Shown here: piece by piece, positions 8,998 through 18,678 of the stretch
Layout of the letters: each line of letters starts with the position of its first letter
How positions within the stretch are numbered: the first letter of the stretch is position 1
From: Victivallales bacterium
GTDB lineage: Bacteria > Verrucomicrobiota > Lentisphaeria > Oligosphaerales > Oligosphaeraceae
NCBI GenBank assembly: GCA_017535315.1
Contig: JAFXUD010000062.1
Location: forward strand, 124,001-188,000
Length of the DNA stretch: 64,000 nucleotides
Direction: 5' to 3'
Made by a program: the position numbers and the translations under genes
Notes under the pieces: generated by a model
Databases searched by the model: none
Told to the model about the DNA's origin: nothing
The model's input: the letters and a program-made list of their open reading frames with translations, nothing else

Positions 8998-9069
8998 GAG
9001 GTAATTTCAAAACTAACGCGAAATGCGCTAAGAGATGGGCGCATTTCGCGTTAGTTTTGAAATTGGCTC
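8998..9069. repeat. Short copy of dispersed palindromic element (copy E2)
   Basis: Inverted ends GAGGTAATTTCAAAACTAACGCGAAATGCGC (left arm from 8998) and the complementary right arm enclose CTAAGAGATGG. The right outermost bases have diverged (GGCTC in place of ACCTC). The interior TAAGAGATGGGCGCA is the complement of a segment in the long copy at 49845-49995, so this is an internally deleted copy. The surrounding gap 8917-9244 otherwise holds only the gnd terminator and an A/T-rich stretch that probably contains the promoter of the next gene. Confidence 0.85.
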
Positions 9070-9244
9070 TCGTATATTGCGTTCTGGGCAATTTAAGATA
9101 TTCTACCTAAAAAGTCAAATTTAATATATTTAAGCAATAGAAGTGGTTGCGTATTGCTCTTTGTGGTATTATGTTATTGAGAAAGGTCATAGTTCTGTTT
9201 TTTGTTTGAGATTTGCTTTTTGGGGAGATTTAGGAGAGGAAGAA

Positions 9245-12200
9245 ATGTTGCGCTTATCTACTTTCTTCAAGTTCTTTTTCTTGTATGTTGTCTTCACTGT
9301 TGTTTCGGTGAACGCTGCGCCATGGCATGATGGTGGGTACTTGAACGAGGTGACAATGGAGTTTAAGACCCCTTGTCACCCTTTGGCAGAATTGGCGGAG
9401 CTTCAGCCTAAAATACTGTTTATTCTTGCCCGTATCGGGGCACGTGATGCAGTGGAATTGCTTCAGCTGATGCCTGCTGAATACGACGCAGTACTCTGCG
9501 GCAGCAGAACGGAGATAGTCTATAAAAATCAATATGAAGCCTATATGACGGGCACTGATTTGGCCTCCAAGGAGCAGGAGCTCCATGACAAACTGGCCAA
9601 GTCTTGGGATGTAGTTGTCATCGGTTCTCATGATTTGGGTATTCTTCCAGAGCAATCGCGCCGAAAACTGCTTGCAAGAGTCTATCGAGGAACTGGACTG
9701 TTGCTGGTCAATCTCTCAACAGACGAGCCACGGGAAGAGATGTTGCCACCTGGCGAAAGAAAACCAGCCTCCATCGAGAGTTGGATTGAGGCCGATGCAA
9801 CTACCTGGACGCACGGCTCAGGCAGGGTGGTAATGCTGAAATGGAGAAAGAGCCAACCCGCTAATGAGCCGTTTTCGCTGGTCTCACCCCCTGAATACGA
9901 CCTCTCTTGGCGGAGCCAATACCATACACAACTTGCGGGAGTCGGGCAGTTCATTCGATATGCGGCGGGCTTTCCCGTAGAACCAAAAGATTTTGTGCAC
10001 CGCATACGCGACCGCTGGAACAATGTGCTGCAGGGCGAGGATCTGCCTGGGGGTATCTACTATCAGGATTCACTGGGTGGAAACGGAGCTTTTTCTATCA
10101 AACAAGTTACTGTTCCTTCGCCTATCGGCGATATCACCTTTGATATTCCCCGTATTGTTGAACCATACGAGGGCTTTTCTGGACGTTTCTTTCTTGAACA
10201 ACCATTTGATGATGCGACAAAAGCTGTGATTGAATTAGTGGATTCGCCATACGGACGGATTTGGTTTCAGAAAAATATCCCCATAGAGGCAAAGCAAAAA
10301 GAAGTGAAGTTCACAGTTGAGAAGCATTGTCTCCCCACGCTGGCGGGTTACTTCCGTGTAACGGTCCATCATCCCCTCAACCATCATCCTGTCGTCATAA
10401 CGGAGAAGGAACTCTTTTTCCCGAGCAGAAACTATATGGACTATGAGCAGTTGATGTGGAGCGTTGCACGCAGTGAATCCATTGCACAGCAGGTGGTCGA
10501 TAAACTTGGCTTCCGTATGGGAGTGAGCGCAGGAAATGAAAGTTATGTGACGCGCACCGCCAAGTTCAATCAGCGGCTTGTCACTTATACGAGCGGTATC
10601 CGCTACAGTCTTTGTGCCGATGAAAACGGACGAGTAGTTCTTCCACCGAATGTGAAGCCTTCACCGCTGGTACCCGATGGAGATTACTGCTTCTATCGTC
10701 CCAACGTGCAGGAATACTGGAAGGGAAAGGCAGGCGAGATGATTCGCGAACTCAAGCCAGCCCTTTACGATTTGGGTGACGAACTGCGCTTCAGCTACCA
10801 GGCGGGCTACAGCAAGTACGACAACTTTTATTTCCGCCAGTTTCTCCAGCAGGAATATGGAACCATCCAGGAGTTGAACGCCAACTGGAAAACTTCATAT
10901 CCCAGTTTTGAGGCTATCCCTGTGACTGAGGGACGGAATCCCAAAAACTTTGCCGCCTGGGGTGACCATCGCGCCTATATGGAAAAGATGTACGCCGACG
11001 GACTTGCTTTTTTGCGCAGGGAAATCCAAAAACTTGACCCAGGTGCCTACGTGGGTATGGAGGGAAGCGCCTGCGGGGATATTGAGTTGACCATGGGGCA
11101 ACTCGAATACTACGGCCCCTATTCGCATTGCGTCCACGATGAAGTGATGCGCAGCTTCGGGAAAGCTGCCATACGTACCACTTGGCATGGCGGTTACCCC
11201 AACAACACGCACGGCGGGCGAATCCGCTACCCGCTGATTCTGCTGGAAGGGCTTCTAAAGGGCTCCATCAATACCAACTCCTACTATCTTGCCTGGCCAG
11301 GACACAATCATTCCATTCTCGCCTCTGATGGTAGAATCGCTGAATTCGGCATCTCGCAAGCAGAGACAATGAAGCAGTTGAATGAGGGACAAGCCCAGCT
11401 CATGGTTCGCAACAAACTTCTACAGCGCGGAGTGATGATTTACTGGAGCCCCAAGTCCCAGACGGCTTTGTTGCTAGACCCCCGCTGCGGGGACCCCGCT
11501 GCGAAATCCCGTATGTGGGGACTGCAGGATGAGACGCTTGATATGAATGAGTGGTCCCACAGTTTCTGGGATCCGCAGTCTATCACGCCTGTGCTGGAAT
11601 GGGCATACCATCGGGGTGAGGGGATTGAGTTCATATCCGCACGAACTATAGAACGTCTTAACGAATGCCGCGTGCTTTTTCTCTGCAGCATTGCAGCATT
11701 AAGCAACAAGGAGGCAGCGGCAATACGCCAGTTTGTATTCGACGGCGGCACGATTATCGCCGACTTCACGCCTGGTCTGCTGAATGAGCACCTGTCGCCA
11801 AGAAAAGTCGGGGTCTTGCCAGAACTGTTCGGGGAGAGTTCCTTTACGGGCGTTGAGGCTCCCAAAAGAAAAGACCTGGATACGGAGGGGTTCAAGGCGA
11901 AGAATGTCTATATGCGAGAAGCTCCCTTCCAGATACGCTCGTATGGCAAGGGCAAGGCCGTTCTCCTGAACTTCGCGCTGGCGGATGCTCAGTTGAACGC
12001 TGACGAAGATACCCCCTTTGACGCGATGCTGGACAGGATTGTTCCTGTGAAGCCCCTGTTTCAGTCATCGGAACCTCTCAAGGATATAATGATTCGCGTG
12101 CGGGAAAACCCCGATTTCACGTTATATGGCATTCTTGCAGTCAATGATTTCAAGCGTATTCCCAAGATGTTCCAGAAAGTATATAAGGTTGGTGACCCAG

Positions 12201-12616
12201 AACGGCGCCTGACTATAACGCTGCCTGATTTTGGCTACGCCTACCAAGGTGAAAAAGGGAAGGCATGTTTTTTGAGTGACAAGCTTTATGTTTCATTCGA
12301 AGATGGACCACTCCAACTATTTGCCGTGTTCAACTCGGTGCAGACACCTCCTAAATTTGAGCTTGCGGATAGCTTTCTTGGGGAGCCACTATCCTTCACT
12401 CCGCCTGCGTTGTCGCCTGGAAGAATCTATCGCCTCCAAATAACTGACCCATCAGGTGCCATTGTGAGAACAGCGGTATTCGACCGTCCAGAAAACCTGC
12501 CATTTCTGGCCTTTGACCTCAATGCACCGCACGGCTACTATTCTGCGACATTGATCGATGTTGCCACGGGCCTGGATTCAACCACGCAGTTCCTCGTCCA
12601 AAAGGCGAGGGATTGA
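9245..12616 (+). CDS. Large secreted GH42-like (beta-galactosidase-related) protein
   Basis: 1123 residues from the ATG at 9245, which follows a strong SD (AGGAGAGG); an upstream in-frame GTG at 9143 is rejected. A signal peptide ends near VSVNAAPWHD. The middle resembles a GH42 barrel: FLQQEYGTIQELNANWKTSY is the canonical GH42 phrase, followed by MEGSACGDIE and a region ending in YYLAWPGHNH. Residues about 755-850, with SITPVLEWAYHRG, RVLFLCSIAALS and GGTIIADFTPG, match the beta-galactosidase trimerisation (class-I glutaminase-like) domain. It is far longer than classic GH42 enzymes (about 680 residues) because of an added N-terminal region. Substrate unknown; it probably acts in the periplasm or outside the cell. 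Confidence 0.75.
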   Translation: MLRLSTFFKFFFLYVVFTVVSVNAAPWHDGGYLNEVTMEFKTPCHPLAELAELQPKILFILARIGARDAVELLQLMPAEYDAVLCGSRTEIVYKNQYEAYMTGTDLASKEQELHDKLAKSWDVVVIGSHDLGILPEQSRRKLLARVYRGTGLLLVNLSTDEPREEMLPPGERKPASIESWIEADATTWTHGSGRVVMLKWRKSQPANEPFSLVSPPEYDLSWRSQYHTQLAGVGQFIRYAAGFPVEPKDFVHRIRDRWNNVLQGEDLPGGIYYQDSLGGNGAFSIKQVTVPSPIGDITFDIPRIVEPYEGFSGRFFLEQPFDDATKAVIELVDSPYGRIWFQKNIPIEAKQKEVKFTVEKHCLPTLAGYFRVTVHHPLNHHPVVITEKELFFPSRNYMDYEQLMWSVARSESIAQQVVDKLGFRMGVSAGNESYVTRTAKFNQRLVTYTSGIRYSLCADENGRVVLPPNVKPSPLVPDGDYCFYRPNVQEYWKGKAGEMIRELKPALYDLGDELRFSYQAGYSKYDNFYFRQFLQQEYGTIQELNANWKTSYPSFEAIPVTEGRNPKNFAAWGDHRAYMEKMYADGLAFLRREIQKLDPGAYVGMEGSACGDIELTMGQLEYYGPYSHCVHDEVMRSFGKAAIRTTWHGGYPNNTHGGRIRYPLILLEGLLKGSINTNSYYLAWPGHNHSILASDGRIAEFGISQAETMKQLNEGQAQLMVRNKLLQRGVMIYWSPKSQTALLLDPRCGDPAAKSRMWGLQDETLDMNEWSHSFWDPQSITPVLEWAYHRGEGIEFISARTIERLNECRVLFLCSIAALSNKEAAAIRQFVFDGGTIIADFTPGLLNEHLSPRKVGVLPELFGESSFTGVEAPKRKDLDTEGFKAKNVYMREAPFQIRSYGKGKAVLLNFALADAQLNADEDTPFDAMLDRIVPVKPLFQSSEPLKDIMIRVRENPDFTLYGILAVNDFKRIPKMFQKVYKVGDPERRLTITLPDFGYAYQGEKGKACFLSDKLYVSFEDGPLQLFAVFNSVQTPPKFELADSFLGEPLSFTPPALSPGRIYRLQITDPSGAIVRTAVFDRPENLPFLAFDLNAPHGYYSATLIDVATGLDSTTQFLVQKARD

Positions 12617-12668
12617 AAACAATGAAGTTCCCCATTAACACCCCCATAAACACAAAAGGATAAAAGCC

Positions 12669-13880
12669 ATGTCAATATTAGCCGTAAACGGCGGAACTCC
12701 GCTCTATGAACTTGGATGCATGAAGACAATTCCCTGGCCGCCTGTGAGCGATGTCACAGCCGACCATCTTCGCGAGCTTTATCTATCGCGTGCCTGGTCC
12801 TTCAACAGCCAAACAGAACAGGATTTCGAGAAGGCGTATGCCGCCTATCAAGATGCCAGGTTTGGTGTATTCATGACCAATGGTACAGTCACGCTGGAGT
12901 GTGCACTGCTGGCTCTAGGTGTCGGGCCTGGTGATGAGGTCATTGTCCCTGGGCTGACCTGGATGGCCACAGCCATGGCCGTACATTATGTCGGAGCCAC
13001 GGTTGTCTTCGCCGATGTGGAGCCCGATACACTCTGCTTGGACCCGAGCTCTGTCGATGAGCGCATCACGGAACGCACCAAAGCGATCATTCCCGTGCAT
13101 CTCTATGGCTCCATGGCCGATTTGGAGAAGCTACTGGCCATTGCCAAAAAGCACGGCATCGCCATCATTGAGGATTGTGCACACATGCAGGGTGGCAAGT
13201 GGGCTGGCAAGGGGGCTGGCAGCTGGGGCGACGTCGGTTCTTTCAGCTTCCAACAGAGCAAGACCCTTTCCTGCGGCGAGGGCGGCATCTGCATTACAAA
13301 CGATGAAAAACTGGCTCTTCGCATCTACCGTGCCAAGCACATCGGCTACTCGCCCAGCAGCCAGCAGGGAAATGCTGACGCACACCCCGATGCAGGACTC
13401 TACTGCCACAACTACCGCGGACTTGCCTTTCCTGCACTTATCCTTCTAGAACAGTTGCCTGGGCTGGACGCCATACTTGAACGCTACAACCAGTTCTACT
13501 TTACGCTGAAGGAGGCGGTGGCAGACGTGGAAGGTTTCTATCTGCAAGCGCAGGGACGCCTGGCAACCCGCCAGGGATATTACGCCATGGGCTGCGTCTT
13601 CGAGAAGGATTCCTGGGGGAATGTGCCAAAGGCGCGGATGTCTCAGGCACTTGTGGCGGAGGGCATGCCATTGCAACTTACCTACGGCCCCGTTTATGAA
13701 CATACTCTCTTCAACCTCGCACCTGAACACTTCCGCAATGACGGCTGCCCCACGGTTGATATGCTGAAACAATGTGCCTTCAATCTTGGACATCGCCAGA
13801 TGTATAACTTGGACAATGTCGAAATCTTCTCCAAGGTCATCCACAAGCTTTCGGAGAACAGACGCGAGCTTGCAGAGTAA
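12669..13880 (+). CDS. DegT/DnrJ/EryC1/StrS family PLP-dependent aminotransferase
   Basis: 403 residues with the complete fold-type I sugar aminotransferase pattern: NGTVTLECALLALGVGPGDEV, VIVPGLTWMATA, IIEDCAHMQGG (Asp169 contacts the pyridine nitrogen) and FSFQQSKTLSCGEGG, in which Lys198 forms the Schiff base. Family members aminate keto-sugars such as NDP-4-keto-6-deoxyhexoses or scyllo-inosose. The opening MSILAVNGGTPLYE resembles the inosose-aminotransferase branch. SD AAAGGA precedes the ATG. It starts 52 bases after the GH42-like gene and is followed by the 57-bp palindrome. Confidence 0.92.
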   Translation: MSILAVNGGTPLYELGCMKTIPWPPVSDVTADHLRELYLSRAWSFNSQTEQDFEKAYAAYQDARFGVFMTNGTVTLECALLALGVGPGDEVIVPGLTWMATAMAVHYVGATVVFADVEPDTLCLDPSSVDERITERTKAIIPVHLYGSMADLEKLLAIAKKHGIAIIEDCAHMQGGKWAGKGAGSWGDVGSFSFQQSKTLSCGEGGICITNDEKLALRIYRAKHIGYSPSSQQGNADAHPDAGLYCHNYRGLAFPALILLEQLPGLDAILERYNQFYFTLKEAVADVEGFYLQAQGRLATRQGYYAMGCVFEKDSWGNVPKARMSQALVAEGMPLQLTYGPVYEHTLFNLAPEHFRNDGCPTVDMLKQCAFNLGHRQMYNLDNVEIFSKVIHKLSENRRELAE

Positions 13881-13894
13881 AATAGGTTTTTAGT

Positions 13895-13951
13895 TCGAGG
13901 TAATTTCAAAACTAGCGCGATGACATCGCGCTAGTTTTGAAATTACCTCGA
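13895..13951. repeat. Perfect 57-bp palindrome, minimal copy of dispersed element (copy E3)
   Basis: Two exact 28-base arms (13895-13922 and 13924-13951) flank a single A. The left arm begins TCGAGGTAATTTCAAAACTA and continues with GCGCGATG. It carries only the ends of the element family. It sits 15 bases after the aminotransferase stop and 28 bases before the next start. As RNA it would fold into one very long hairpin, so it may also act as a terminator or processing site. Confidence 0.92.
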
Positions 13952-13979
13952 TAGTCTAGATGAAAGCTAAGGTGGTTTT

Positions 13980-14786
13980 ATGAAAAAACGTCTTTTCCTT
14001 TTGTTAACCGTAGCCGCCATGTTTTGGATGATGGGGGTACAGGCAGGCGAGATTCTCTGCGAGGCAGGCGGCTTTGCTGGGCACCTCCAGGGGATTTCTG
14101 CAGACGCAACGGGGATTTACTGGTCGTACTATGACACTATCGTCAAGACGGACTATGCAGGTAAAACCTTGGTCTTGGTTAAAATACCTCGCCATTCGGG
14201 CGACCTTTGCGCAGCAAACGGGAAGGTTTATGTCTCTGTCTGCTACTATGATTCCAAAATGGTTGCTGACGAGGGGGGCAGCGGCTGGATTTATATATAC
14301 GATCGCGAACTGAAGTTTCTGCAAAAGGTCGCCTTGCCTGATACCCCGCGGCCAGACGGCATCACCTTCTTGAACGACAAGTTCTATATTGCGGGGGATG
14401 AATTCGGAAAGGAACCGCATCCCCTCAACACTATCAGTATCTATGACAAGGAGTTGAAATTTGAACGGAAAGTTACCATCGACATCGGTAAACCAACCCA
14501 ATACGGCGCGCAAACGCTTAATGCGTTCGAGGGGAAGATCCTCGCCTCCTTCTATGCCAAAGACGGCAATACCGTCTTTCTGGAGCTGCCAGACCTGAAG
14601 GCAGCCGAGTCCTTCTCTCTTTCACTTAACGTTGGTTTTGCTGAGATTCCACCTGAATTGGCCGATGGACGGAAACTCTTCCTCGCAGCACGCATTGTTG
14701 GCACGAGAGGCGACTACAGCGGAAAGGCCCTTATCTATGAACTGCGTGATGGCAAGCCCGTCCACGGAGACCTCAAACGGGAATAA
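13980..14786 (+). CDS. Secreted hypothetical protein, possible beta-propeller
   Basis: 268 residues with a signal peptide (MKKRLFLLLTVAAMFWMMGV, cleavage near VQAGE). The rest has repeated strand-rich units of the type GISADATGIYWSYYDTIVKT, GKVYVSVCYYDS and ITFLNDKFYIAGDEF, reminiscent of NHL/SMP-30-like beta-propeller blades, though too short for a full six-bladed propeller. No catalytic signature was recognised. SD AAGGTGG precedes the ATG. Transcription converges with hrpB. Confidence 0.65.
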   Translation: MKKRLFLLLTVAAMFWMMGVQAGEILCEAGGFAGHLQGISADATGIYWSYYDTIVKTDYAGKTLVLVKIPRHSGDLCAANGKVYVSVCYYDSKMVADEGGSGWIYIYDRELKFLQKVALPDTPRPDGITFLNDKFYIAGDEFGKEPHPLNTISIYDKELKFERKVTIDIGKPTQYGAQTLNAFEGKILASFYAKDGNTVFLELPDLKAAESFSLSLNVGFAEIPPELADGRKLFLAARIVGTRGDYSGKALIYELRDGKPVHGDLKRE

Positions 14787-14811
14787 GACAAGGCTTGAAG
14801 AAAGGCAAACC

Positions 14812-17376
14812 TCAAATCCACTTGTGTTTCGGATAGCGGCGGGCTAATTCCGTGCGTATTTTGGGATAGAGAACATTCCAGAAGTTGGCGAGGTCATCGG
14901 TAATCTGGACTGTGCGGAAATTGGGGGCAAGGATGTCAAACAGGATTTTGACACGGCCAGCCGCTATCACGGGACTTTCTTTCACATCGTAGAAATCCTG
15001 GATTTTGCCGCGCCCCCGTGGGGCTTGACCGACAGCATATTCAATCTTCATGCGGTGTCCATTGGGAAAGTGGAGGAACGCGGGAGCCATTTTATCGACA
15101 AACTGCTGCTGTTCGTAGGTCAAAAGCTGCTTGACAAAAGGCAGGCACTCCTTGTTTTTCAACGCACGGATGGCGTACTCTCCCTCGCAGATGAAATGGA
15201 GTACCTTCTGGATGCCAGCGGAGTCATAGACAGGCAGATTCTCCTCTGGAAACACGGAGGCCACCCAATTGACGCGCTCAATCCAACGCTCCACATCCGC
15301 GTCCCATTTGGGCAGATTCGGCTTTGTGATTTCCCCATTGAATATTTGCGCCGCCAGAATATCTGCCGCCTTTTCGGGGTCGGCATCGTTGCGGATTTTC
15401 TCCTCAAGGCACAGGCCCAGACAATTTAGAGCTCGTCGCCGCATCACTTGCTGTTTTGCATCGTCCCAGAAGACCTCATCAATATCTTCCCAGGCATCGG
15501 GGAAGAATTCGAACAGCCAATCTTCCTTGACCGCACTGGCCAGCGACAGCACCAGCTTGCTGGACTGCACGCCACTCCCAGCTACTTCACGTATCTCGCC
15601 TGCAATGAAAAGCGGCTCGCTGCGCACGACGCTCTCGGTGGCCAGTTCACCGCGCTTGCCATTCGGCAGGAAACAGACCAGCGTTCCCTCGTCCCGACGT
15701 CGCGCAATGCGGTCTGGAAAAGCACGCAGGAGGCACTTGAGTAAATTCCCCTCGGGAGTCTCTGCATTGTCCTTTTCCCATCCATAGCGTCGGCCTAGCG
15801 AGCAGTAGTCCTCTGCTGCACGGCAGACATCACGCGCGGCGCCTGGATTCACGCCCAGTGTGCGGCAATAGTCTGCATCAAAATGTTGTGAACGCGCCTC
15901 TTTTGCCAAGTCGATGTAACTCAGGAAATCAGATGGAAGCAGCTTATCCTCTTTCGCCTTCTTCTTTGCGGCATATCTGCGCTCACGGTTGACTGCCCTC
16001 GGGCTGCTGCCCGCCGTGACAAGTGTGCGCTCGGAAAGGATGGCCGCCGCCCAGGCGCAAAGATGAAAGCATCCGCTTTCTGCACCCATCCACATTAAAA
16101 GCGTCAATCGTGGATGCGCTGGGAAGGCGTGCAGCTTACGGCCCAACTCGGTCAGCCCGCCAATCTGCGGCTTCAAGTAGCCCAGTTTCTCCAGCATGGC
16201 CACCGCCCCTTCCAACATCTTCTGTGGCGGGGCCTCGAACCACGGGAACTCCGCAGGACGGTTGTAGCCAAAGGCGCTGACTGCTAGAATCGCATCCGCC
16301 AAATCCACACGCTGGATTTCAGGCAGCGTGCGCGAGTTTTTCGCGCTATGGTCAATCCACGTCCAAAGCCGACAGCAGGTGCCTGGACCCTCGCGCCCTG
16401 CGCGTCCTGCACGTTGGTCAGCTGAATCTCTAGCAATCGGCACGGTGTCGAGGGAATCCACGCCGCGTACAGGGTCATAGCGATTGATGCGTGCATAACC
16501 GCTGTCGATGACATGGCGCACGCCTGGAATGGTCAGCGACGTCTCCGCAATGTTCGTGGCGACAATCACCTTGCGCTTTGCCGAAGGCTCCATTACGCGT
16601 CGCTGCTCGTTGGGTGGCAGGTCGCCGTAAAGGGGCAGTATCTCTAGCTTCTCCGCATTGCGCAGATGGGAAAAAGCCTCGATGGTCTTGCGTATCTCAT
16701 ATCCACCAGGCATGAAGACCAGCACATCGCCTGCAACGCCTGAATCCAGTAGCTCTGCTAGTGCCTGCGCCGCCGCTTTCGCAGTCCCCAACTGCTGGCG
16801 TTCCCGATTGCAGTATGAAATCTCCACGTTGTAGAGGCGTCCGTCGGACTTGACTTCTGGCGCGTCGTCCAGATAGGCGCAGACGGGACGCGCATCCATG
16901 GTGGCGGACATCACGAGAACTTTCAAGTCGGGGCGCAGGGCCTGGCGTGAATGCCACGCCATTGCAAGTCCCAAGTCCGTGTTCAGGCTACGTTCATGGA
17001 ATTCATCGAAAACCACGGCTCCCACGCCTGGCAGGGAGGGCTCCGCCACCAGCATCCGCGTCAGAATCCCCTCGGTAATGAAGACGATGCGGGAGGAGGA
17101 CGAAATCGCCTTTTCATAGCGTGTCTGGAAACCTACCAGCTCGCCTAGCTTGCAGCCCATTTCGGCGGCCACGCGCTCTGCGAGCATCCGTGCCGCCAAA
17201 CGTCGCGGCTGCAATACCAGAACACACTCGTTCGCGGGCAGCGTCTCCAGCACGAACTTGGGCACCTGCGTCGATTTGCCTGACCCCGTCGGTGCCGTAA
17301 TCACCACACGTCCGCTTGACAGTGCAGAGAGTATCTCCTCTCTGACGGCATATATGGGGAGAGACTGGAAATCCAT
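14812..17376 (-). CDS. hrpB: ATP-dependent helicase HrpB
   Basis: 854 residues, about the usual HrpB length. DEAH-box motifs appear in order: APTGSGKST (Walker A, near residue 30), DEFHERSL (motif II, a DEFH variant normal in HrpB), LVMSATMDA (motif III), ATNIAETSLTIPGVRHVIDSG (motif V) and QRAGRAGREGPG (motif VI). The C-terminal HrpB-specific domain ends with a DLANFW and YPK segment. It is a putative RNA helicase whose role is poorly known. It follows the C45-like gene by three bases and ends the recQ-to-hrpB gene set. Confidence 0.94.
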   Translation of the reverse strand: MDFQSLPIYAVREEILSALSSGRVVITAPTGSGKSTQVPKFVLETLPANECVLVLQPRRLAARMLAERVAAEMGCKLGELVGFQTRYEKAISSSSRIVFITEGILTRMLVAEPSLPGVGAVVFDEFHERSLNTDLGLAMAWHSRQALRPDLKVLVMSATMDARPVCAYLDDAPEVKSDGRLYNVEISYCNRERQQLGTAKAAAQALAELLDSGVAGDVLVFMPGGYEIRKTIEAFSHLRNAEKLEILPLYGDLPPNEQRRVMEPSAKRKVIVATNIAETSLTIPGVRHVIDSGYARINRYDPVRGVDSLDTVPIARDSADQRAGRAGREGPGTCCRLWTWIDHSAKNSRTLPEIQRVDLADAILAVSAFGYNRPAEFPWFEAPPQKMLEGAVAMLEKLGYLKPQIGGLTELGRKLHAFPAHPRLTLLMWMGAESGCFHLCAWAAAILSERTLVTAGSSPRAVNRERRYAAKKKAKEDKLLPSDFLSYIDLAKEARSQHFDADYCRTLGVNPGAARDVCRAAEDYCSLGRRYGWEKDNAETPEGNLLKCLLRAFPDRIARRRDEGTLVCFLPNGKRGELATESVVRSEPLFIAGEIREVAGSGVQSSKLVLSLASAVKEDWLFEFFPDAWEDIDEVFWDDAKQQVMRRRALNCLGLCLEEKIRNDADPEKAADILAAQIFNGEITKPNLPKWDADVERWIERVNWVASVFPEENLPVYDSAGIQKVLHFICEGEYAIRALKNKECLPFVKQLLTYEQQQFVDKMAPAFLHFPNGHRMKIEYAVGQAPRGRGKIQDFYDVKESPVIAAGRVKILFDILAPNFRTVQITDDLANFWNVLYPKIRTELARRYPKHKWI

Positions 17377-17379
17377 TAG

Positions 17380-18672
17380 CTATGCGCGCAGTTTGCAGCA
17401 TTCCTCAAAGGCGGCTTGCAGAATGGCCTGCGCACCTTTGGGGGATGTTGCCGCAAGGGCATGTGCCTTCTCCTGCGCGGGACGATAGACCGCCATCATG
17501 CGCGCCTCCAGCTCTGTGAACTTGCTCAAATCGGAGTTAATGCCAAACTCCTTCTGACTTTCGAAAGCTGCGTCCGACCAACTGCCATCGACCATCTGGA
17601 CAGGGTACTGCGACACGCACATCGGTATAGGCATGAAGACCGTTTGGTCCTGGGGGCCAATCGCCAGGTACGCAGTGCTCAGGAAGGGGTATTCACTGTC
17701 GATTTCAAACGTGGAGGAGGAGTTGGAGAAATCCGTGCAGACGGCGCGGTTCATCCTATCGACCGTGCCCTCGCGGCTGCGTGCTATCGCCCAGACATCT
17801 TCAAGCGAAACCTTGCCCTTCTCCTTCAGCGCGTTGCGAATCCCTTCGCGCACCTGGCACTCGCGCTGCGTGTTGCCTACAATTTCGCGGTAGTTGATGA
17901 TAGAGTGGCACTCCATTGTTGGCAGACGCCACGCATTCGCGCGGATGAGGAACTTGTCCTCCATAAATGCAGTTGCATAGTAGGTGGCCGTATTCTCTGC
18001 AATCAATCCGCGACGGGTATCGGCCATCATGAAAATGGAGCCTCTCCCTCCATGTGAATAGCAGCCATTATCAATGATGTCCTTGTAAAGCTCCAGAGCC
18101 TCCTCAATGGAGGCGCACCGCTCCAGCATGCAACGCGCCATGTTCGGAGTGGGCAGGCCAGGGAAGTTGTTTTCCGTTGTTGGCTCACCGCTGTTCATAA
18201 TGATGGCCAGACCGTATTCATTCATGCCCATGCATGGTGCCATTCGTCCAATGTCCCCCAATCCAATCCAGCGATGGGCTTTGCTGCTGCATTCTGTGCG
18301 TAGTCGTTTGATGGTAATCTCGTGGCAAGTAGCATCGCGCACCTTGTGCAGGATTCGCCGTCCGCTTGCGCTGATCTGCGGGTTGACAAGCCAACTGGTA
18401 CACTCGTGTGGTGGCTTCGGCTTGCAGACATCCCTGCCTAGCTCGCAATAGGCGAATGTACCAGATTCAAGCCCCATGGCCTTGTCGCAGATGTCAAACT
18501 CCTCCAGCCAATTGGGAGCATATCTCTGCACAATCTCAAGATACTTTTCGGTTGCTTTTTTTCGTTCATCATTCCATTCAACGGGCTTTTTTTCAAGCCT
18601 TGGTTGCCAGTAGCGGCGGCAGTAGTCGCCAAATTCTGCCTTCGTCAAATCCTTTGCTGTCTGAAATTCCAT
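17380..18672 (-). CDS. C45/C69-like Ntn-hydrolase (acyl-CoA:6-APA acyltransferase-like)
   Basis: 430 residues. The Ntn-hydrolase signature is ECTSWLV with Cys91 as the likely nucleophile exposed by self-cleavage, then RILHKVRDA, PCMGMNEYGLAIIMNSGEP and IAENTATYYATAF. This resembles the C45 (isopenicillin-N acyltransferase-like) and C69 groups, which hydrolyse or transfer amide-linked acyl or aminoacyl groups. The unusually long stretch before the Cys means a longer pro-segment than the classic families. No signal peptide. SD GAGGT precedes the ATG at 18672 and overlaps the end of the TatD gene, suggesting coupling. Confidence 0.72.
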   Translation of the reverse strand: MEFQTAKDLTKAEFGDYCRRYWQPRLEKKPVEWNDERKKATEKYLEIVQRYAPNWLEEFDICDKAMGLESGTFAYCELGRDVCKPKPPHECTSWLVNPQISASGRRILHKVRDATCHEITIKRLRTECSSKAHRWIGLGDIGRMAPCMGMNEYGLAIIMNSGEPTTENNFPGLPTPNMARCMLERCASIEEALELYKDIIDNGCYSHGGRGSIFMMADTRRGLIAENTATYYATAFMEDKFLIRANAWRLPTMECHSIINYREIVGNTQRECQVREGIRNALKEKGKVSLEDVWAIARSREGTVDRMNRAVCTDFSNSSSTFEIDSEYPFLSTAYLAIGPQDQTVFMPIPMCVSQYPVQMVDGSWSDAAFESQKEFGINSDLSKFTELEARMMAVYRPAQEKAHALAATSPKGAQAILQAAFEECCKLRA

Positions 18673-18678
18673 TTGCCA

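Noticed and set aside
11478-11512. CCCCGCTGCGGGGACCCCGCTGCG in the GH42-like gene, possibly a small inserted palindrome.
   Set aside because: It stays in frame and no second copy of this exact sequence was found in the window; evidence is too thin.
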